From assembly GCF_905175385.1 (NCBI RefSeq), contig NZ_HG992749.1, forward strand, positions 806,001 to 870,000: a DNA stretch of 64,000 bases. Direction: 5' to 3'. The DNA comes from Vibrio sp. B1FLJ16. GTDB lineage: Bacteria; Pseudomonadota; Gammaproteobacteria; Enterobacterales; Vibrionaceae. The position numbers were made by a program, and so were the translations under genes. The notes below the pieces were generated by a model, which saw nothing but the letters and a program-made list of their open reading frames with translations, was not told the DNA's origin and ran no database searches. Positions 8,470 to 17,450 of this stretch are shown here, piece after piece; positions within the stretch are counted from its first letter, which is position 1; the number at the start of each line of letters is the position of its first letter.

Positions 8470-8784
8470 TTAGCTTTGACTGTTCAGTTCATTTTCAAAC
8501 TTAATCATACTGTCAGCCAGTTTCTCTGGATCAACTTTGTATGAGCCGTTTGCAATTGCTTCTTTAATTGCCGCCACTTTTGCGTTGTCATAAGCTGGAG
8601 ATGCAGCCATGTCCTTCTGGAGCTTGCTGACAGCTTTACCTTGCTGGCTTAATGAAACCGCGTCTTGTTGTGTAGGCGTTTTCTGCGACTCTGCTGCGCT
8701 GGTTGCATTTGAGTCTTTACGAGCAGGAGCACGACTGTTAGTCGTCATCATCTGACCTGAACGTATGTTATCTATACCTGCCAT
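8470..8784 (-). CDS. flgM: Anti-sigma-28 factor FlgM
   Basis: 104 residues. It binds and inhibits FliA (sigma-28) until the hook is complete and is then secreted. The N-terminal MAGIDNIRSGQMMT segment and the disordered, Gln/Ser-rich middle are typical. The C-terminal sigma-binding helices fall at about residues 60-100 (KVAAIKEAIANGSYKVDPEKLADSMI). A sigma-28 promoter sits directly upstream, giving the usual autoregulatory loop. flgN follows after 26 bases. Confidence 0.93.
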   Translation of the reverse strand: MAGIDNIRSGQMMTTNSRAPARKDSNATSAAESQKTPTQQDAVSLSQQGKAVSKLQKDMAASPAYDNAKVAAIKEAIANGSYKVDPEKLADSMIKFENELNSQS

Positions 8785-8823
8785 GTTTAACCTTTGCCTT
8801 GTATCGTAATACTGGTATTCAGA

Positions 8824-8850
8824 CTATCGACCAATGCAAAAAAATCTTTA
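8824..8850 (-). promoter_or_regulatory. Sigma-28 (FliA) promoter of flgM
   Basis: On the minus strand: TAAAGATT, 11 bases, GTCGATAG. The FliA consensus is TAAAGTTT-N11-GCCGATAA, so the spacing is exact and six of eight -10 bases match. It lies about 40 bases upstream of the flgM start. Confidence 0.75.
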
Positions 8851-8864
8851 ATAATTTTTTGCAT
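8834..8864. repeat. Inverted repeat between flgA and flgM
   Basis: Perfect 10-base inverted repeat ATGCAAAAAA / TTTTTTGCAT with an 11-base loop, overlapping the sigma-28 promoter. It could end flgA transcripts or bind a regulator. Confidence 0.5.
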
Positions 8865-8909
8865 TTTTATTGATCAATTTTCAACTTGTTCTTTTGACAG
8901 TCAAAACGG

Positions 8910-9656
8910 TCAAAAGTTGACGGTTATCTCTGCAATACCGGTCACTATGCCCTCTATTATACGCTGAGACTTGTCATTTTTCACTCTGACTTGATCACCC
9001 GATGATCCATCTTGTAATGCAGTGCCTTGAGTTGTGATGGTCATTCCCGCTTTTATCGCTTTTATCGTTACTTTTTCGTTGCGGCAGACAACGCAGACAT
9101 CGTTGCGCTCGACGACATCACCAAGACGTACATTACGTTTTAATTTGGCACCGACCACTTGTTGGTAATCCGTGAATCCATCTTTACGAAAACGCTGCAA
9201 TTCAATCATGGAAGTGGTAACGTCGCCTGCACTGATGATCTCTCCGCGGCCAAGTTGGCGGGTGGTGACAATCATAGGAACCGAAGCAGATATACGCACC
9301 GGGACGTAGACTTTCCAGTCATCGGCCGGGCATTCAACCAATACGTTAATATTACTGCGGGTGCTGCTGGTGGTGGACGCCGATGTATCGAGTGGCTCCG
9401 GGCAGTCTGTCGCTTTAATCCGGGAGTCAATATTTGCCGCGTTGACGGACAACTCACCTCCCGCTGGCTGATCGACGGTGGCTAAAATATGCTGCTCCGC
9501 TGCCGTTTTTATCTGTTCGATCTGACTTTCTGATGCAGAATGGACAAAAAAGCTAAACATACCGAGTAACATGCCGATAGCTATAGCGTACTTTTTAAAT
9601 ACCGCTCTACATATTGTCTTAGTCAATGTGGTCGAAGTGATAGTGAAATACGCCAT
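8910..9656 (-). CDS. flgA: Flagellar P-ring assembly chaperone FlgA
   Basis: 248-residue periplasmic chaperone that helps FlgI assemble the P ring. The start at 9656 is preferred over 9698 because GGGAGACC lies just before it. The N-terminus carries a hydrophobic signal segment (AIAIGMLLGMFSFFVHS), longer than usual. A SAF-like domain covers about residues 120-180 (RGEIISAGDVT), followed by the C-terminal FlgA domain (GMTITTQGTALQDGSSGDQVRVKN). It is divergent from cheV with a 76-base gap. Confidence 0.93.
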   Translation of the reverse strand: MAYFTITSTTLTKTICRAVFKKYAIAIGMLLGMFSFFVHSASESQIEQIKTAAEQHILATVDQPAGGELSVNAANIDSRIKATDCPEPLDTSASTTSSTRSNINVLVECPADDWKVYVPVRISASVPMIVTTRQLGRGEIISAGDVTTSMIELQRFRKDGFTDYQQVVGAKLKRNVRLGDVVERNDVCVVCRNEKVTIKAIKAGMTITTQGTALQDGSSGDQVRVKNDKSQRIIEGIVTGIAEITVNF

Positions 9657-9732
9657 AAGGTCTCCCTGGAACAATGCTTGCCAGTGGTAGAGTATCATTT
9701 AAAAACAAAAAGTTTGAGATGGAGATGAGCAA

Positions 9733-10659
9733 ATGACGGGGATTCTTGACTCAGTGAATCAGCGTACGCAACTCGTTGGTCAAAACCGACTGGAGTTGCT
9801 GACCTTTAGATTGATGGGACGACAGCGTTACGGCATCAATGTATTCAAAGTGAAAGAAGTTCTGCAATGTCCTAAGCTGACAGCAATGCCAAACTTGCAC
9901 CGGTTAGTGAAAGGCGTTGCTCATATCCGCGGTCGTACTGTATCTGTTATTGATTTGAGCCTGGCAATTGGCGGCCGCCCAACCACAGATATTGAAAATA
10001 GTTTTGTAGTGATTGCCGAGTTTAACCGTTCAACTCAGGCGTTTCTGGTATCTTCGGTCGAGCGCATCATCAATATGCACTGGGAAGCGATTTTGCCGCC
10101 ACCAGAAGGCGCGGGTAAAGCACACTACCTGACAGCGGTAACAAATATCGATAACGAGTTAGTCGAAATTATCGATGTTGAAAAAATCCTGGCTGAAATT
10201 GCGCCGGTTGATGAAACCATGGACGCAACTATTGGCGAGCAGATCAGTCAGGCAGAGCAAGAGAAAGCCATCGTACGTCGTATTTTGATTGTTGACGACT
10301 CAACAGTAGCGCGTAAGCAGTTAGAAAGAGCAATCCGCTCAATCGGTTTTGAGGTGGTGTCTGCGAAAGACGGCAAAGAGGCATACAAGACGTTGTGTGA
10401 GATGGCTGGCGAAGGGAATATTTACGAGCAAATTTCTTTGGTGATTTCTGATATTGAAATGCCCGAAATGGATGGCTATACCCTAACAGCAGAAATTCGC
10501 AGAAATACCGACTTAAAGGATCTTTATGTTATCCTTCACTCTTCTTTGAGTGGCGTTTTCAACCAGGCCATGGTTGATCGCGTGGGGGCAAATACCTTCA
10601 TTGCGAAATTTAACCCGGACGAGCTGGGGAACGCAGTTAAATCTGCATTAATACAATAA
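9733..10659 (+). CDS. cheV: Chemotaxis coupling protein CheV
   Basis: 308 residues. Residues ~15-165 form a CheW-like domain (ELLTFRLMGRQRYGINVFKVKEV) that couples chemoreceptors to CheA. Residues ~180-305 form a receiver domain with acidic pair VDDS, phosphoacceptor Asp at residue 240 in LVISDIEMPEMDG, and a Lys near the end (FIAKF). It is thought to tune receptor sensitivity through phosphorylation by CheA. cheR follows after 12 bases, so the two are co-transcribed. Confidence 0.95.
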   Translation: MTGILDSVNQRTQLVGQNRLELLTFRLMGRQRYGINVFKVKEVLQCPKLTAMPNLHRLVKGVAHIRGRTVSVIDLSLAIGGRPTTDIENSFVVIAEFNRSTQAFLVSSVERIINMHWEAILPPPEGAGKAHYLTAVTNIDNELVEIIDVEKILAEIAPVDETMDATIGEQISQAEQEKAIVRRILIVDDSTVARKQLERAIRSIGFEVVSAKDGKEAYKTLCEMAGEGNIYEQISLVISDIEMPEMDGYTLTAEIRRNTDLKDLYVILHSSLSGVFNQAMVDRVGANTFIAKFNPDELGNAVKSALIQ

Positions 10660-10671
10660 AAAGAGACATTA

Positions 10672-11499
10672 ATGACTGCTATTACAATCAGTGATCAAGA
10701 GTATCGTGACTTTAGCCGATTTCTGGAAGCGCAATGTGGCATTGTGTTAGGCGATAGTAAGCAATACTTAGTGCGCAGCCGATTAAGTCCGTTAGTGACA
10801 AAATTTAAGCTTGCCTCGTTGTCTGATTTGCTACGTGATGTGGTTTCAGGGCGCAACCGTGAACTGCGTGTTGCTGCCGTGGATGCGATGACAACTAACG
10901 AAACGTTATGGTTTCGAGATACTTATCCGTTCACGGTTTTAGCTGACAAATTGTTGCCAGAAGTGGCGGCAAGTAAACGCCCTATCAAAATCTGGTCGTC
11001 AGCCAGTTCATCGGGTCAGGAACCGTACTCGATCGCGATGACCATTCTGGAAACCCAACAGCGTAAGCCTGGTATGCTACCAAGTGCTTCAATTACGGCG
11101 ACGGATATTTCTGCCAGCATGCTGGAGATGTGTCGTGAAGGGGTTTACGACAATCTGGCGTTGGGTCGTGGTTTGTCTCCTGAACGCCGTCGTACTTTCT
11201 TTACCGATGCAGGTGATGGTCGTATGAAGGTTAATGACAACGTGAAGCGTTTAGTTAACTTTCGACCGCAAAATCTGCTCGACAGCTACGCGCTATTGGG
11301 TAAGTTTGACATTATCTTTTGTCGTAACGTACTGATTTATTTCTCTCCGGAGATGAAGTCTAAAGTACTTAACCAAATGGCGAGCAGTTTAAACCCGGGT
11401 GGTTATTTATTACTGGGTGCTTCTGAGTCGTTAACTGGGCTGACTGATAAATTTGAAATGGTACGTTGTAATCCGGGTATCATTTATAAGCTTAAATAG
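10672..11499 (+). CDS. cheR: Chemotaxis protein methyltransferase CheR
   Basis: 275-residue S-adenosylmethionine-dependent enzyme that methylates glutamates on chemoreceptors. It has an N-terminal helical domain (residues ~1-85) and a C-terminal methyltransferase domain with IWSSASSSGQEPYS (SAM binding), ITATDIS and FDIIFCRNVLIYF motifs. It lies directly downstream of cheV and upstream of the flgB operon, the normal Vibrio position. Confidence 0.96.
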   Translation: MTAITISDQEYRDFSRFLEAQCGIVLGDSKQYLVRSRLSPLVTKFKLASLSDLLRDVVSGRNRELRVAAVDAMTTNETLWFRDTYPFTVLADKLLPEVAASKRPIKIWSSASSSGQEPYSIAMTILETQQRKPGMLPSASITATDISASMLEMCREGVYDNLALGRGLSPERRRTFFTDAGDGRMKVNDNVKRLVNFRPQNLLDSYALLGKFDIIFCRNVLIYFSPEMKSKVLNQMASSLNPGGYLLLGASESLTGLTDKFEMVRCNPGIIYKLK

Positions 11500-11521
11500 C
11501 AGTATCTTTGAATTTGATAAT

Positions 11522-11548
11522 AAAGCCTGACCCAGTGTCAGGCTTTTT
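11522..11548 (+). terminator. Terminator of cheVR
   Basis: AAAGCCTGAC - CCAGT - GTCAGGCTTT hairpin plus T tract. Confidence 0.88.
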
Positions 11549-11863
11549 CGTTTTCTGCCCCTTCTCTTTGAACGGCCACCAGAGGCTCGCTCTTAATCCG
11601 ACGTTTTACACCATTCAATAATATCTATTTGGCATTTCGCGTTTTCTCTCTCTAAACCATGGTTTGATTTAGCCTGTTGCTGCTACAAGGTGTATCTTTA
11701 ATCAAGTGAGTTAAGAGACAGTCGACATTCCAATCACCCTGGCTCACTTATTGCTAAGTAAGTATGACAATATCTGAAGAGTAATCGAGATGCCTTTTGT
11801 TTTTGGCATGCTAATTGCTTTTTAGATATTAATTACGGTCAGTTCTTAATTGTAGAGGCAAAC
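11549..11863 (+). other. Intergenic control region upstream of flgB
   Basis: 315 bases with no gene. It ends with the flgB sigma-54 promoter. The CGGCAA-type repeats seen upstream of flgF and flaC are absent here. Confidence 0.6.
11803..11820 (+). promoter_or_regulatory. Sigma-54 promoter of the flgBCDE operon
   Basis: TTGGCATGCTAATTGCTT: the -24 GG and -12 GC are exactly ten bases apart, in the context TGGCA-N6-TTGC. It lies about 45 bases before the flgB start. Confidence 0.88.
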
Positions 11864-12259
11864 ATGGCTATATCTTTTGACAAGGCACTAGGCATCCACC
11901 AGCACACGGTGGGCGTACGTGAGCGCAATGCAGAGGTGATTTCCACCAACATCGCGCAAGCAAACACGCCTGGTTACAAGTCGAGAGGTCTGGACTTTGC
12001 GAAGGAACTGCAGGCGGCAACATCCGGGGCAAGCATTAGTCTTAACCGGACCGACGGTCGGCATATTCCTGCCACTACAACGTTGATAGGGGACAAACTG
12101 TATCGTCTTCCTACACAACCTGATACGGGCGATGGCAACACGGTTGATTTGGATTTAGAGCGTAACTTGTTTATGCAAAACCAAATCAGACACCAGGCAT
12201 CACTCGACTTTCTAGGTGGCAAATTCAAGAACTTAACCAAGGCAATCAAAGGGGATTAA
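11864..12259 (+). CDS. flgB: Flagellar proximal rod protein FlgB
   Basis: 131 residues, a component of the proximal rod crossing the periplasm. The N-terminal rod motif (residues ~25-45, NAEVISTNIAQANTPGYKSR) and the C-terminal helix (LFMQNQIRHQASLDFLGGKF) are typical. The ATG follows AGAGG. It is the first gene of a sigma-54 operon; flgC follows 5 bases later. Confidence 0.96.
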   Translation: MAISFDKALGIHQHTVGVRERNAEVISTNIAQANTPGYKSRGLDFAKELQAATSGASISLNRTDGRHIPATTTLIGDKLYRLPTQPDTGDGNTVDLDLERNLFMQNQIRHQASLDFLGGKFKNLTKAIKGD

Positions 12260-12264
12260 TTTAG

Positions 12265-12681
12265 ATGAGCTTATTTAACGTTTTCAATGTGACAGGTTCC
12301 GCAATGAGCGCTGAGTCTATTCGTCTGAATACTACCTCAAGCAACCTGGCGAACGCCGACAGTATCAGCAGCTCTGCTAAAGATACTTACAAAGCGCGTC
12401 ATGCTGTATTTGGTGCCGAGTTAAGTAACGCCATGCGTGGTGGCGGTGAAACTGTGCCGGTGAAAGTACTGGGAATTGTAGAAAGCGATAAACCGCTTAA
12501 TGCGGAGTACAACCCTGATCATCCCCTTGCAAACGAAGAAGGCTATATCTACAAGCCGAACGTTAACGTAATGGAAGAAATGGCAAACATGATTTCAGCT
12601 TCTCGTGCATATCAAACCAATGTGCAGGTGGCTGATTCCAGTAAACAAATGCTGCTGCGTACGCTGCAGATGGGTCAATAG
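12265..12681 (+). CDS. flgC: Flagellar proximal rod protein FlgC
   Basis: 138 residues, a proximal rod subunit. It has the rod signature NTTSSNLANADS (residues ~22-33) and the C-terminal SASRAYQTNVQVADSSKQM helix. The flgB stop and flgC start are only 5 bases apart, suggesting coupled translation. Confidence 0.96.
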   Translation: MSLFNVFNVTGSAMSAESIRLNTTSSNLANADSISSSAKDTYKARHAVFGAELSNAMRGGGETVPVKVLGIVESDKPLNAEYNPDHPLANEEGYIYKPNVNVMEEMANMISASRAYQTNVQVADSSKQMLLRTLQMGQ

Positions 12682-12698
12682 GGATAAGGAGATAGCGT

Positions 12699-13406
12699 AT
12701 GGCCGGAATCAATAACGTTGGTCAAAGCGGCTTGTCCTATATAGACCAGCTTAAAAGCCTTCAAGAGAACAAGAAAGCGGAAGAGAGCACAGGTAAGCAG
12801 GACCTGAAGCAGGAAGACTTCTTATCGTTGCTCACCAAGCAGTTGTCTCAGCAAGACCCTTTTAAGCCGGTTAGTAATGACCAGATGATTGCGCAAATGG
12901 CGTCATTTGCGACCGTAGATGGTATTGGCAAGATGAACACTCAGTTTGAGAGTCTCAACTCATCAATGACATCAAACCAGGCATTACAAGCCTCCTCTTT
13001 GGTTGGGCGTGATGTGTTGGTTCCTGGCGCGGCGGGTGTGAAAGAAGGTGATGCACCAATGGCGGCAATGGTTAAGCTTTCACAGTCTATCGACAATTTA
13101 TTTGTTCGTGTAGAAAACGAAGCTGGCCAATTGGTTCGTACTTTTGAGGTAGGTGCGAAACCAGCTGGTGACACACGCGTTGTCTGGGACGGTAATGATG
13201 AAAGCGGAAATCCGTTGCCGGCGGGTAAATACAAAGTGAAAGCGTCCGGTTTAGTAGAGGGGGCATCGCAAGAGTTCCCAGTATCGACTTATGCAAACGT
13301 GAACAGTGTATTACTTGGCAAAGGTGACGGAAACGTACTACTCAATCTGGCTGGTTTTGAATCACCAGTTCGACTTGCAGAAGTATTAGAAGTCGGGAAG
13401 GCGTAA
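12699..13406 (+). CDS. flgD: Flagellar hook cap protein FlgD
   Basis: 235 residues. FlgD caps the growing hook and helps FlgE polymerise; it is later discarded. The N-terminal FlgD signature is LKQEDFLSLLTKQLSQQDPFKP (about residues 36-57). An FlgD-Ig domain follows (about 100-225), including FEVGAKPAGDTRVVWDG. Ribosome site AAGGAG precedes the ATG. Confidence 0.96.
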   Translation: MAGINNVGQSGLSYIDQLKSLQENKKAEESTGKQDLKQEDFLSLLTKQLSQQDPFKPVSNDQMIAQMASFATVDGIGKMNTQFESLNSSMTSNQALQASSLVGRDVLVPGAAGVKEGDAPMAAMVKLSQSIDNLFVRVENEAGQLVRTFEVGAKPAGDTRVVWDGNDESGNPLPAGKYKVKASGLVEGASQEFPVSTYANVNSVLLGKGDGNVLLNLAGFESPVRLAEVLEVGKA

Positions 13407-13436
13407 TTCTAACAGGTTAGATTTGGAGATTTTGGA

Positions 13437-14750
13437 ATGTCATATGTATCTTTAAGCGGTTTGTCTGCCGCTCAATTGGATTTAAACACCACCAGTAACA
13501 ACATTGCGAACGCCAACACGTACGGCTTTAAAGAGTCTCGTGCGGAGTTTGCTGATGTATACTCAAATTCTTTGTTCACTAACGCAAAAACCACTCCGGG
13601 TGGCGGTGCGCAAGCTAGTCAGGTGGCACAGCAGTTCCACGAAGGTTCTAGCATCTACACCAATAACCCAATGGATTTGCGAATTTCCGGAACGGGCTTC
13701 TTTGCCGTGGCAAAGGATCGTCTGATCCCACAGCAAAACGAACTGACACGTAACGGTGCATTTCACCTGAACAAAGATAACTACATGGTAACGGCAAACG
13801 ATGAGTTTTTGCTTGGTTATCAGGTAAACCCTGAGTCTGGTGAAGTTTCATCCTATGAGCCACAACCAATTAATATTCCAGCCGAATTTGGTAAACCAAA
13901 GCAAACGGCGAATATTCAAGTGGGGGTAAACTTACCTGCGAACGGTGATTTGAAAGATCCTACTCAGTTTGATTTCTCTGATCCGGATACATATAACCGT
14001 GCGACGTCTTCTACCATCTATGACTCGATGGGCCAGTCTTACAAGTTAACCACTTACTACTTGAAAGACCAGACTCAGCCGAATACCTGGAACACCTATT
14101 ACACAGTAACGGATAAAAGTGGTGAGAAACCGCTGAACATCGCTCAGGGTGATACGCAGACTCCGGGTGGTCATATTGGTCACACCATGAAATTTAATAA
14201 TGACGGTACGTTGGCGAGTCTGAACAGTGGCAACCCTATTACGTCTGTCGGTCTGGGTGATCCGGCTACGAACGGCGCTCCGGTCGATCTTAACGGTGCT
14301 GATCCAATGCAAACGCTGAACTTAAGTTTAGATTCTGCAACTCAGTTTGCGGCTCCATTCGAACTGACTAAGTTTGATGAAGACGGTGCAACAACGGGCT
14401 TCTTAACTAAAGTAGACTTTGATGAAAACGGCAGCGTTTTGGGTACTTACTCAAACGGTGAGAACGTCACTTTAGGCCGGGTAGCTCTGGTACGTGTTCC
14501 TAACGAACAGGGTTTGGATAAGAAAGGTGGTACTCAGTGGGATTCAACCCAATTCTCTGGTAGCAAGATTTGGGGTGAATCAAACAAAGGCTCTTTTGGT
14601 ACGCTGAATAACGGTGTTCTAGAGCAGTCTAACATTGATATGACTCAGGAGCTGGTGGATCTGATTTCTGCTCAGCGTAACTTCCAGGCAAACTCACGTT
14701 CACTAGAAGTTCATAACCAACTACAACAAAATATCTTGCAGATCCGTTAA
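13437..14750 (+). CDS. flgE: Flagellar hook protein FlgE
   Basis: 437 residues, the subunit of the universal-joint hook. Conserved N-terminal rod/hook motif NTTSNNIANANTYGFKES (residues ~17-34), a variable exposed centre, and the C-terminal helix LVDLISAQRNFQANSRSLE. It is the last gene of the flgBCDE unit, followed by a 14-base perfect hairpin. Confidence 0.97.
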   Translation: MSYVSLSGLSAAQLDLNTTSNNIANANTYGFKESRAEFADVYSNSLFTNAKTTPGGGAQASQVAQQFHEGSSIYTNNPMDLRISGTGFFAVAKDRLIPQQNELTRNGAFHLNKDNYMVTANDEFLLGYQVNPESGEVSSYEPQPINIPAEFGKPKQTANIQVGVNLPANGDLKDPTQFDFSDPDTYNRATSSTIYDSMGQSYKLTTYYLKDQTQPNTWNTYYTVTDKSGEKPLNIAQGDTQTPGGHIGHTMKFNNDGTLASLNSGNPITSVGLGDPATNGAPVDLNGADPMQTLNLSLDSATQFAAPFELTKFDEDGATTGFLTKVDFDENGSVLGTYSNGENVTLGRVALVRVPNEQGLDKKGGTQWDSTQFSGSKIWGESNKGSFGTLNNGVLEQSNIDMTQELVDLISAQRNFQANSRSLEVHNQLQQNILQIR

Positions 14751-14820
14751 TCGATATTCTGCTTGAGCAAGCTAGTTAGTCTATTGCTACTTTACTTGCT
14801 CTCATCATGACATTCATCTG

Positions 14821-14857
14821 ATGCTTAGCCCAAAACCACCTCATTTGGGCTAAGCAT
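14821..14857 (+). terminator. Hairpin ending the flgBCDE operon
   Basis: 14-base perfect stem ATGCTTAGCCCAAA / TTTGGGCTAAGCAT with a 9-base loop. No T tract follows, so it may be a leaky terminator or an RNA-stabilising 3' hairpin. Confidence 0.65.
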
Positions 14858-14867
14858 GATCTTCTGC

Positions 14868-14884
14868 TTGCCGCTGTTGCCGCT
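14868..14884. promoter_or_regulatory. Tandem TTGCCGCT boxes upstream of flgF, candidate FlrC/FlaM enhancer
   Basis: Two perfect TTGCCGCT copies 9 bases apart, about 110 bases upstream of the flgF sigma-54 promoter. The reverse complement AGCGGCAA recurs upstream of flaC. Position and repetition suggest binding sites for the NtrC-type flagellar activator; this is inference. Confidence 0.5.
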
Positions 14885-14986
14885 CAGAGGATCAAAACTT
14901 TGCCTCTCTCCGTTGGTTATCTGCATAAAATTGCCACATCTTCATAACTCACCGCTTAACTTATTGAACTTTAGATAAATTTCATT

Positions 14987-15004
14987 TTGGCATAACTATT
15001 GCTT
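14987..15004 (+). promoter_or_regulatory. Sigma-54 promoter of the flgFGHIJ operon
   Basis: TTGGCATAACTATTGCTT with GG at 14989 and GC at 15001, ten bases between, about 40 bases before flgF. Confidence 0.88.
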
Positions 15005-15040
15005 TTACTTCCTTGTACAGAGAATTTTTGGGAGTAAATT

Positions 15041-15790
15041 ATGGATCGCGCACTGTTTCTCGCAATGAGCGGCGCTAAGCAAAATATGCAGGCCCTGCAA
15101 TTGCGTGCCAACAACTTAGCTAACGTGAGCACCACGGGTTTTCGTGCCGATTTGGCACAGGCTCGTTCTATGCAAGCGTACGGTGAAGGGCACCCTTCAC
15201 GTGTATTTAGCATGACAGAGCGTCCGGGAAATAATTTTGCTCAGGGTAGTGTGATTACTACTGGCCGCGATCTGGATATCACCATTGAAGGCAGTGGCTG
15301 GATTTCTGTATTGGATCACACTGGTAAAGAAGGCCTGACGCGTAACGGTAACTTAAAAGTGGATCAGAACGGTCTGCTGACCAACGCCAGTGGTCATGTT
15401 GTATTGGGTGAAAATGATGCCCCGATCACTCTGCCTATTCCTCTCTCAAAAATCGAAATCGGTCGTGACGGCACCATCTCTGTACTACCACAAGGTGCAC
15501 CGGCAGAAGAATTTCAAGTGGTTGATCGTATCAAGTTAGTCGGTACGGACGATCGCAGCTTATTTAAAGACACCAATGGCCTATTTCGCCATAAAACTCC
15601 AAACCAGCCTTACGAAGCAGACGCCGCAATCAGCATCCAGACCGGAGCGATTGAAGGCAGTAACGTCAACGCCGTAGGTGAAATGACCGCATTAATTGAC
15701 CTTCAGCGTCAGTTCGAAATGCAGGTCAAGATGATGAGCACTGCTGAAGAGATGGATAAGTCTTCAGATTCACTGCTTCGTATGAGTTAA
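15041..15790 (+). CDS. flgF: Flagellar rod protein FlgF
   Basis: 249 residues, proximal rod protein. N-terminal motif LRANNLANVSTTGFRAD (about residues 22-38), central FlgE/F/G domain (GSGWISVLDHTG), C-terminal IDLQRQFEMQVKMMSTAEEM helix. It is the first gene of its sigma-54 operon; flgG follows after 18 bases. Confidence 0.96.
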   Translation: MDRALFLAMSGAKQNMQALQLRANNLANVSTTGFRADLAQARSMQAYGEGHPSRVFSMTERPGNNFAQGSVITTGRDLDITIEGSGWISVLDHTGKEGLTRNGNLKVDQNGLLTNASGHVVLGENDAPITLPIPLSKIEIGRDGTISVLPQGAPAEEFQVVDRIKLVGTDDRSLFKDTNGLFRHKTPNQPYEADAAISIQTGAIEGSNVNAVGEMTALIDLQRQFEMQVKMMSTAEEMDKSSDSLLRMS

Positions 15791-15808
15791 CAGAGTTAGA
15801 GGTTCACA

Positions 15809-16597
15809 ATGCATCCAGCACTATGGGTTAGTAAAACCGGTTTAGACGCCCAACAAACCAACATCGCAACGATTTCAAACAACCTGGCGAACGCCTCAAC
15901 GGTTGGCTACAAAAAGAGCCGCGCCGTATTCGAAGACTTGTTCTACCAGAACATTAACCAGCCGGGTGGTCAGTCTTCCCAGAACACAGAGCTGCCAAGC
16001 GGTCTGATGCTGGGTGCAGGTTCGAAAGTGGTTGCGACACAAAAAGTGCACACCCACGGTAACGCACAAACTACCACTAATGCGCTCGACATGATGGTGG
16101 AAGGTGATGGTTTCTTCCAGGTGACTCTGCCGGACGGCAACATCGGTTACACCCGTAATGGTCAGTTCACGCTGAACGGTGAAGGTACGCTGGTGACTTC
16201 AGGCTCTGGTTATGCGGTTGAACCAGAAATTGTCATTCCTGAAGACGCAATTTCTATTACTGTCGGCACTGACGGTGAAGTGTCTGTGCGTGTTCGTGGT
16301 CAGCAAGATAACCAGGTTGTCGGTCAGTTAACGATTACCGACTTCGTTAACCCGGGCGGCCTTGAGCCGATTGGTCAGAACCTTTACTTACCGACTGGTG
16401 CGAGCGGTGATCCGCAAGAAGGCGTTCCTGGTCTGGATGGTTTGGGTGAAATCCGCCAGTCCATGCTGGAAGCATCGAACGTGAATGTGACGGAAGAACT
16501 GGTCAATATGATCGAAGCGCAGCGCGTGTATGAAATGAACTCTAAAGTTATCTCGTCTGTCGATAAGATGATGAGCTTCGTTAACCAGCAGCTTTAA
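15809..16597 (+). CDS. flgG: Flagellar distal rod protein FlgG
   Basis: 262 residues, the main distal rod subunit. N-terminal ISNNLANASTVGYKKSRA motif (~24-41), centre with GDGFFQVTLPDGNIGYTRNG, and C-terminal ELVNMIEAQRVYEMNSKVI. Standard length. It lies between flgF and flgH. Confidence 0.97.
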   Translation: MHPALWVSKTGLDAQQTNIATISNNLANASTVGYKKSRAVFEDLFYQNINQPGGQSSQNTELPSGLMLGAGSKVVATQKVHTHGNAQTTTNALDMMVEGDGFFQVTLPDGNIGYTRNGQFTLNGEGTLVTSGSGYAVEPEIVIPEDAISITVGTDGEVSVRVRGQQDNQVVGQLTITDFVNPGGLEPIGQNLYLPTGASGDPQEGVPGLDGLGEIRQSMLEASNVNVTEELVNMIEAQRVYEMNSKVISSVDKMMSFVNQQL

Positions 16598-16624
16598 GAG
16601 CTAAGCAGAGGAATTAAGGAGCTT

Positions 16625-17407
16625 ATGATGAAACGTATTTGTCTGCTTGCGCTTATCAGCACAATGTCTGGTTGTGCGATGTTAGAGTCTATTGAGACGG
16701 ATGAGATTACTCAGGCAACAACTGTTGTTGACGCTGTTGAAGGCGATAAGTCGAAAGAAGAAAGCAGCGGTATTGTGGATACATTGCGCGGCAGAACGGA
16801 TCCGCTGGCTGGCGATCCTGCGTGGGCTCCAATCCACCCGAAGCAGAAACCTGAACATTATGCTGCGGAAACAGGGTCTCTGTTCAGCCCTGAGCACATA
16901 ACCGATCTTTATGACGATTCTAAGCCGCGTGGCGTTGGCGATATCATCACAGTTACTCTGGATGAGACCACCCGGGCAACTAAAAGTGCCAATGCAGACC
17001 TGTCGAAAAGTAATGACTCAACCATGGAGCCATTGTCTGTGGGTGGGCAGGAGTTACAGGTTGGTAATAACTACAATTTTTCTTATGACTTGAACAGCAG
17101 CAACTCGTTTACGGGTGACTCGTCTGCGAACCAGAGCAACAGCATTAGTGGTTACATCACTGTTGAAGTGATTGAGGTTCTGGCTAACGGCAACCTGGTT
17201 ATCCGCGGCGAGAAATGGATGACACTTAACACCGGCGATGAGTACATTCGCCTGAGTGGTACTATCCGCCCGGATGACATCAGCTTCGACAATACTATTG
17301 CGTCAAACCGTGTTTCTAACGCACGAATTCAGTACTCAGGTACCGGTTTCCAGCAAGATATGCAAGAGCCGGGCTTTTTGGCACGATTCTTTAATGTAGC
17401 TCTTTAA
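16625..17407 (+). CDS. flgH: Flagellar L-ring lipoprotein FlgH
   Basis: 260 residues. It forms the L ring in the outer membrane. Lipobox TMSGC with Cys at residue 17, then an acidic spacer, then the FlgH domain with [20 protein letters not shown] and [20 protein letters not shown]. There are two adjacent ATG codons; the first follows AAGGAG with good spacing. The next gene is flgI. Confidence 0.96.
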   Translation: MMKRICLLALISTMSGCAMLESIETDEITQATTVVDAVEGDKSKEESSGIVDTLRGRTDPLAGDPAWAPIHPKQKPEHYAAETGSLFSPEHITDLYDDSKPRGVGDIITVTLDETTRATKSANADLSKSNDSTMEPLSVGGQELQVGNNYNFSYDLNSSNSFTGDSSANQSNSISGYITVEVIEVLANGNLVIRGEKWMTLNTGDEYIRLSGTIRPDDISFDNTIASNRVSNARIQYSGTGFQQDMQEPGFLARFFNVAL

Positions 17408-17450
17408 GAGGCCGCATGACGGCAATTTGACGGCAAGAGATAGTATAAGC

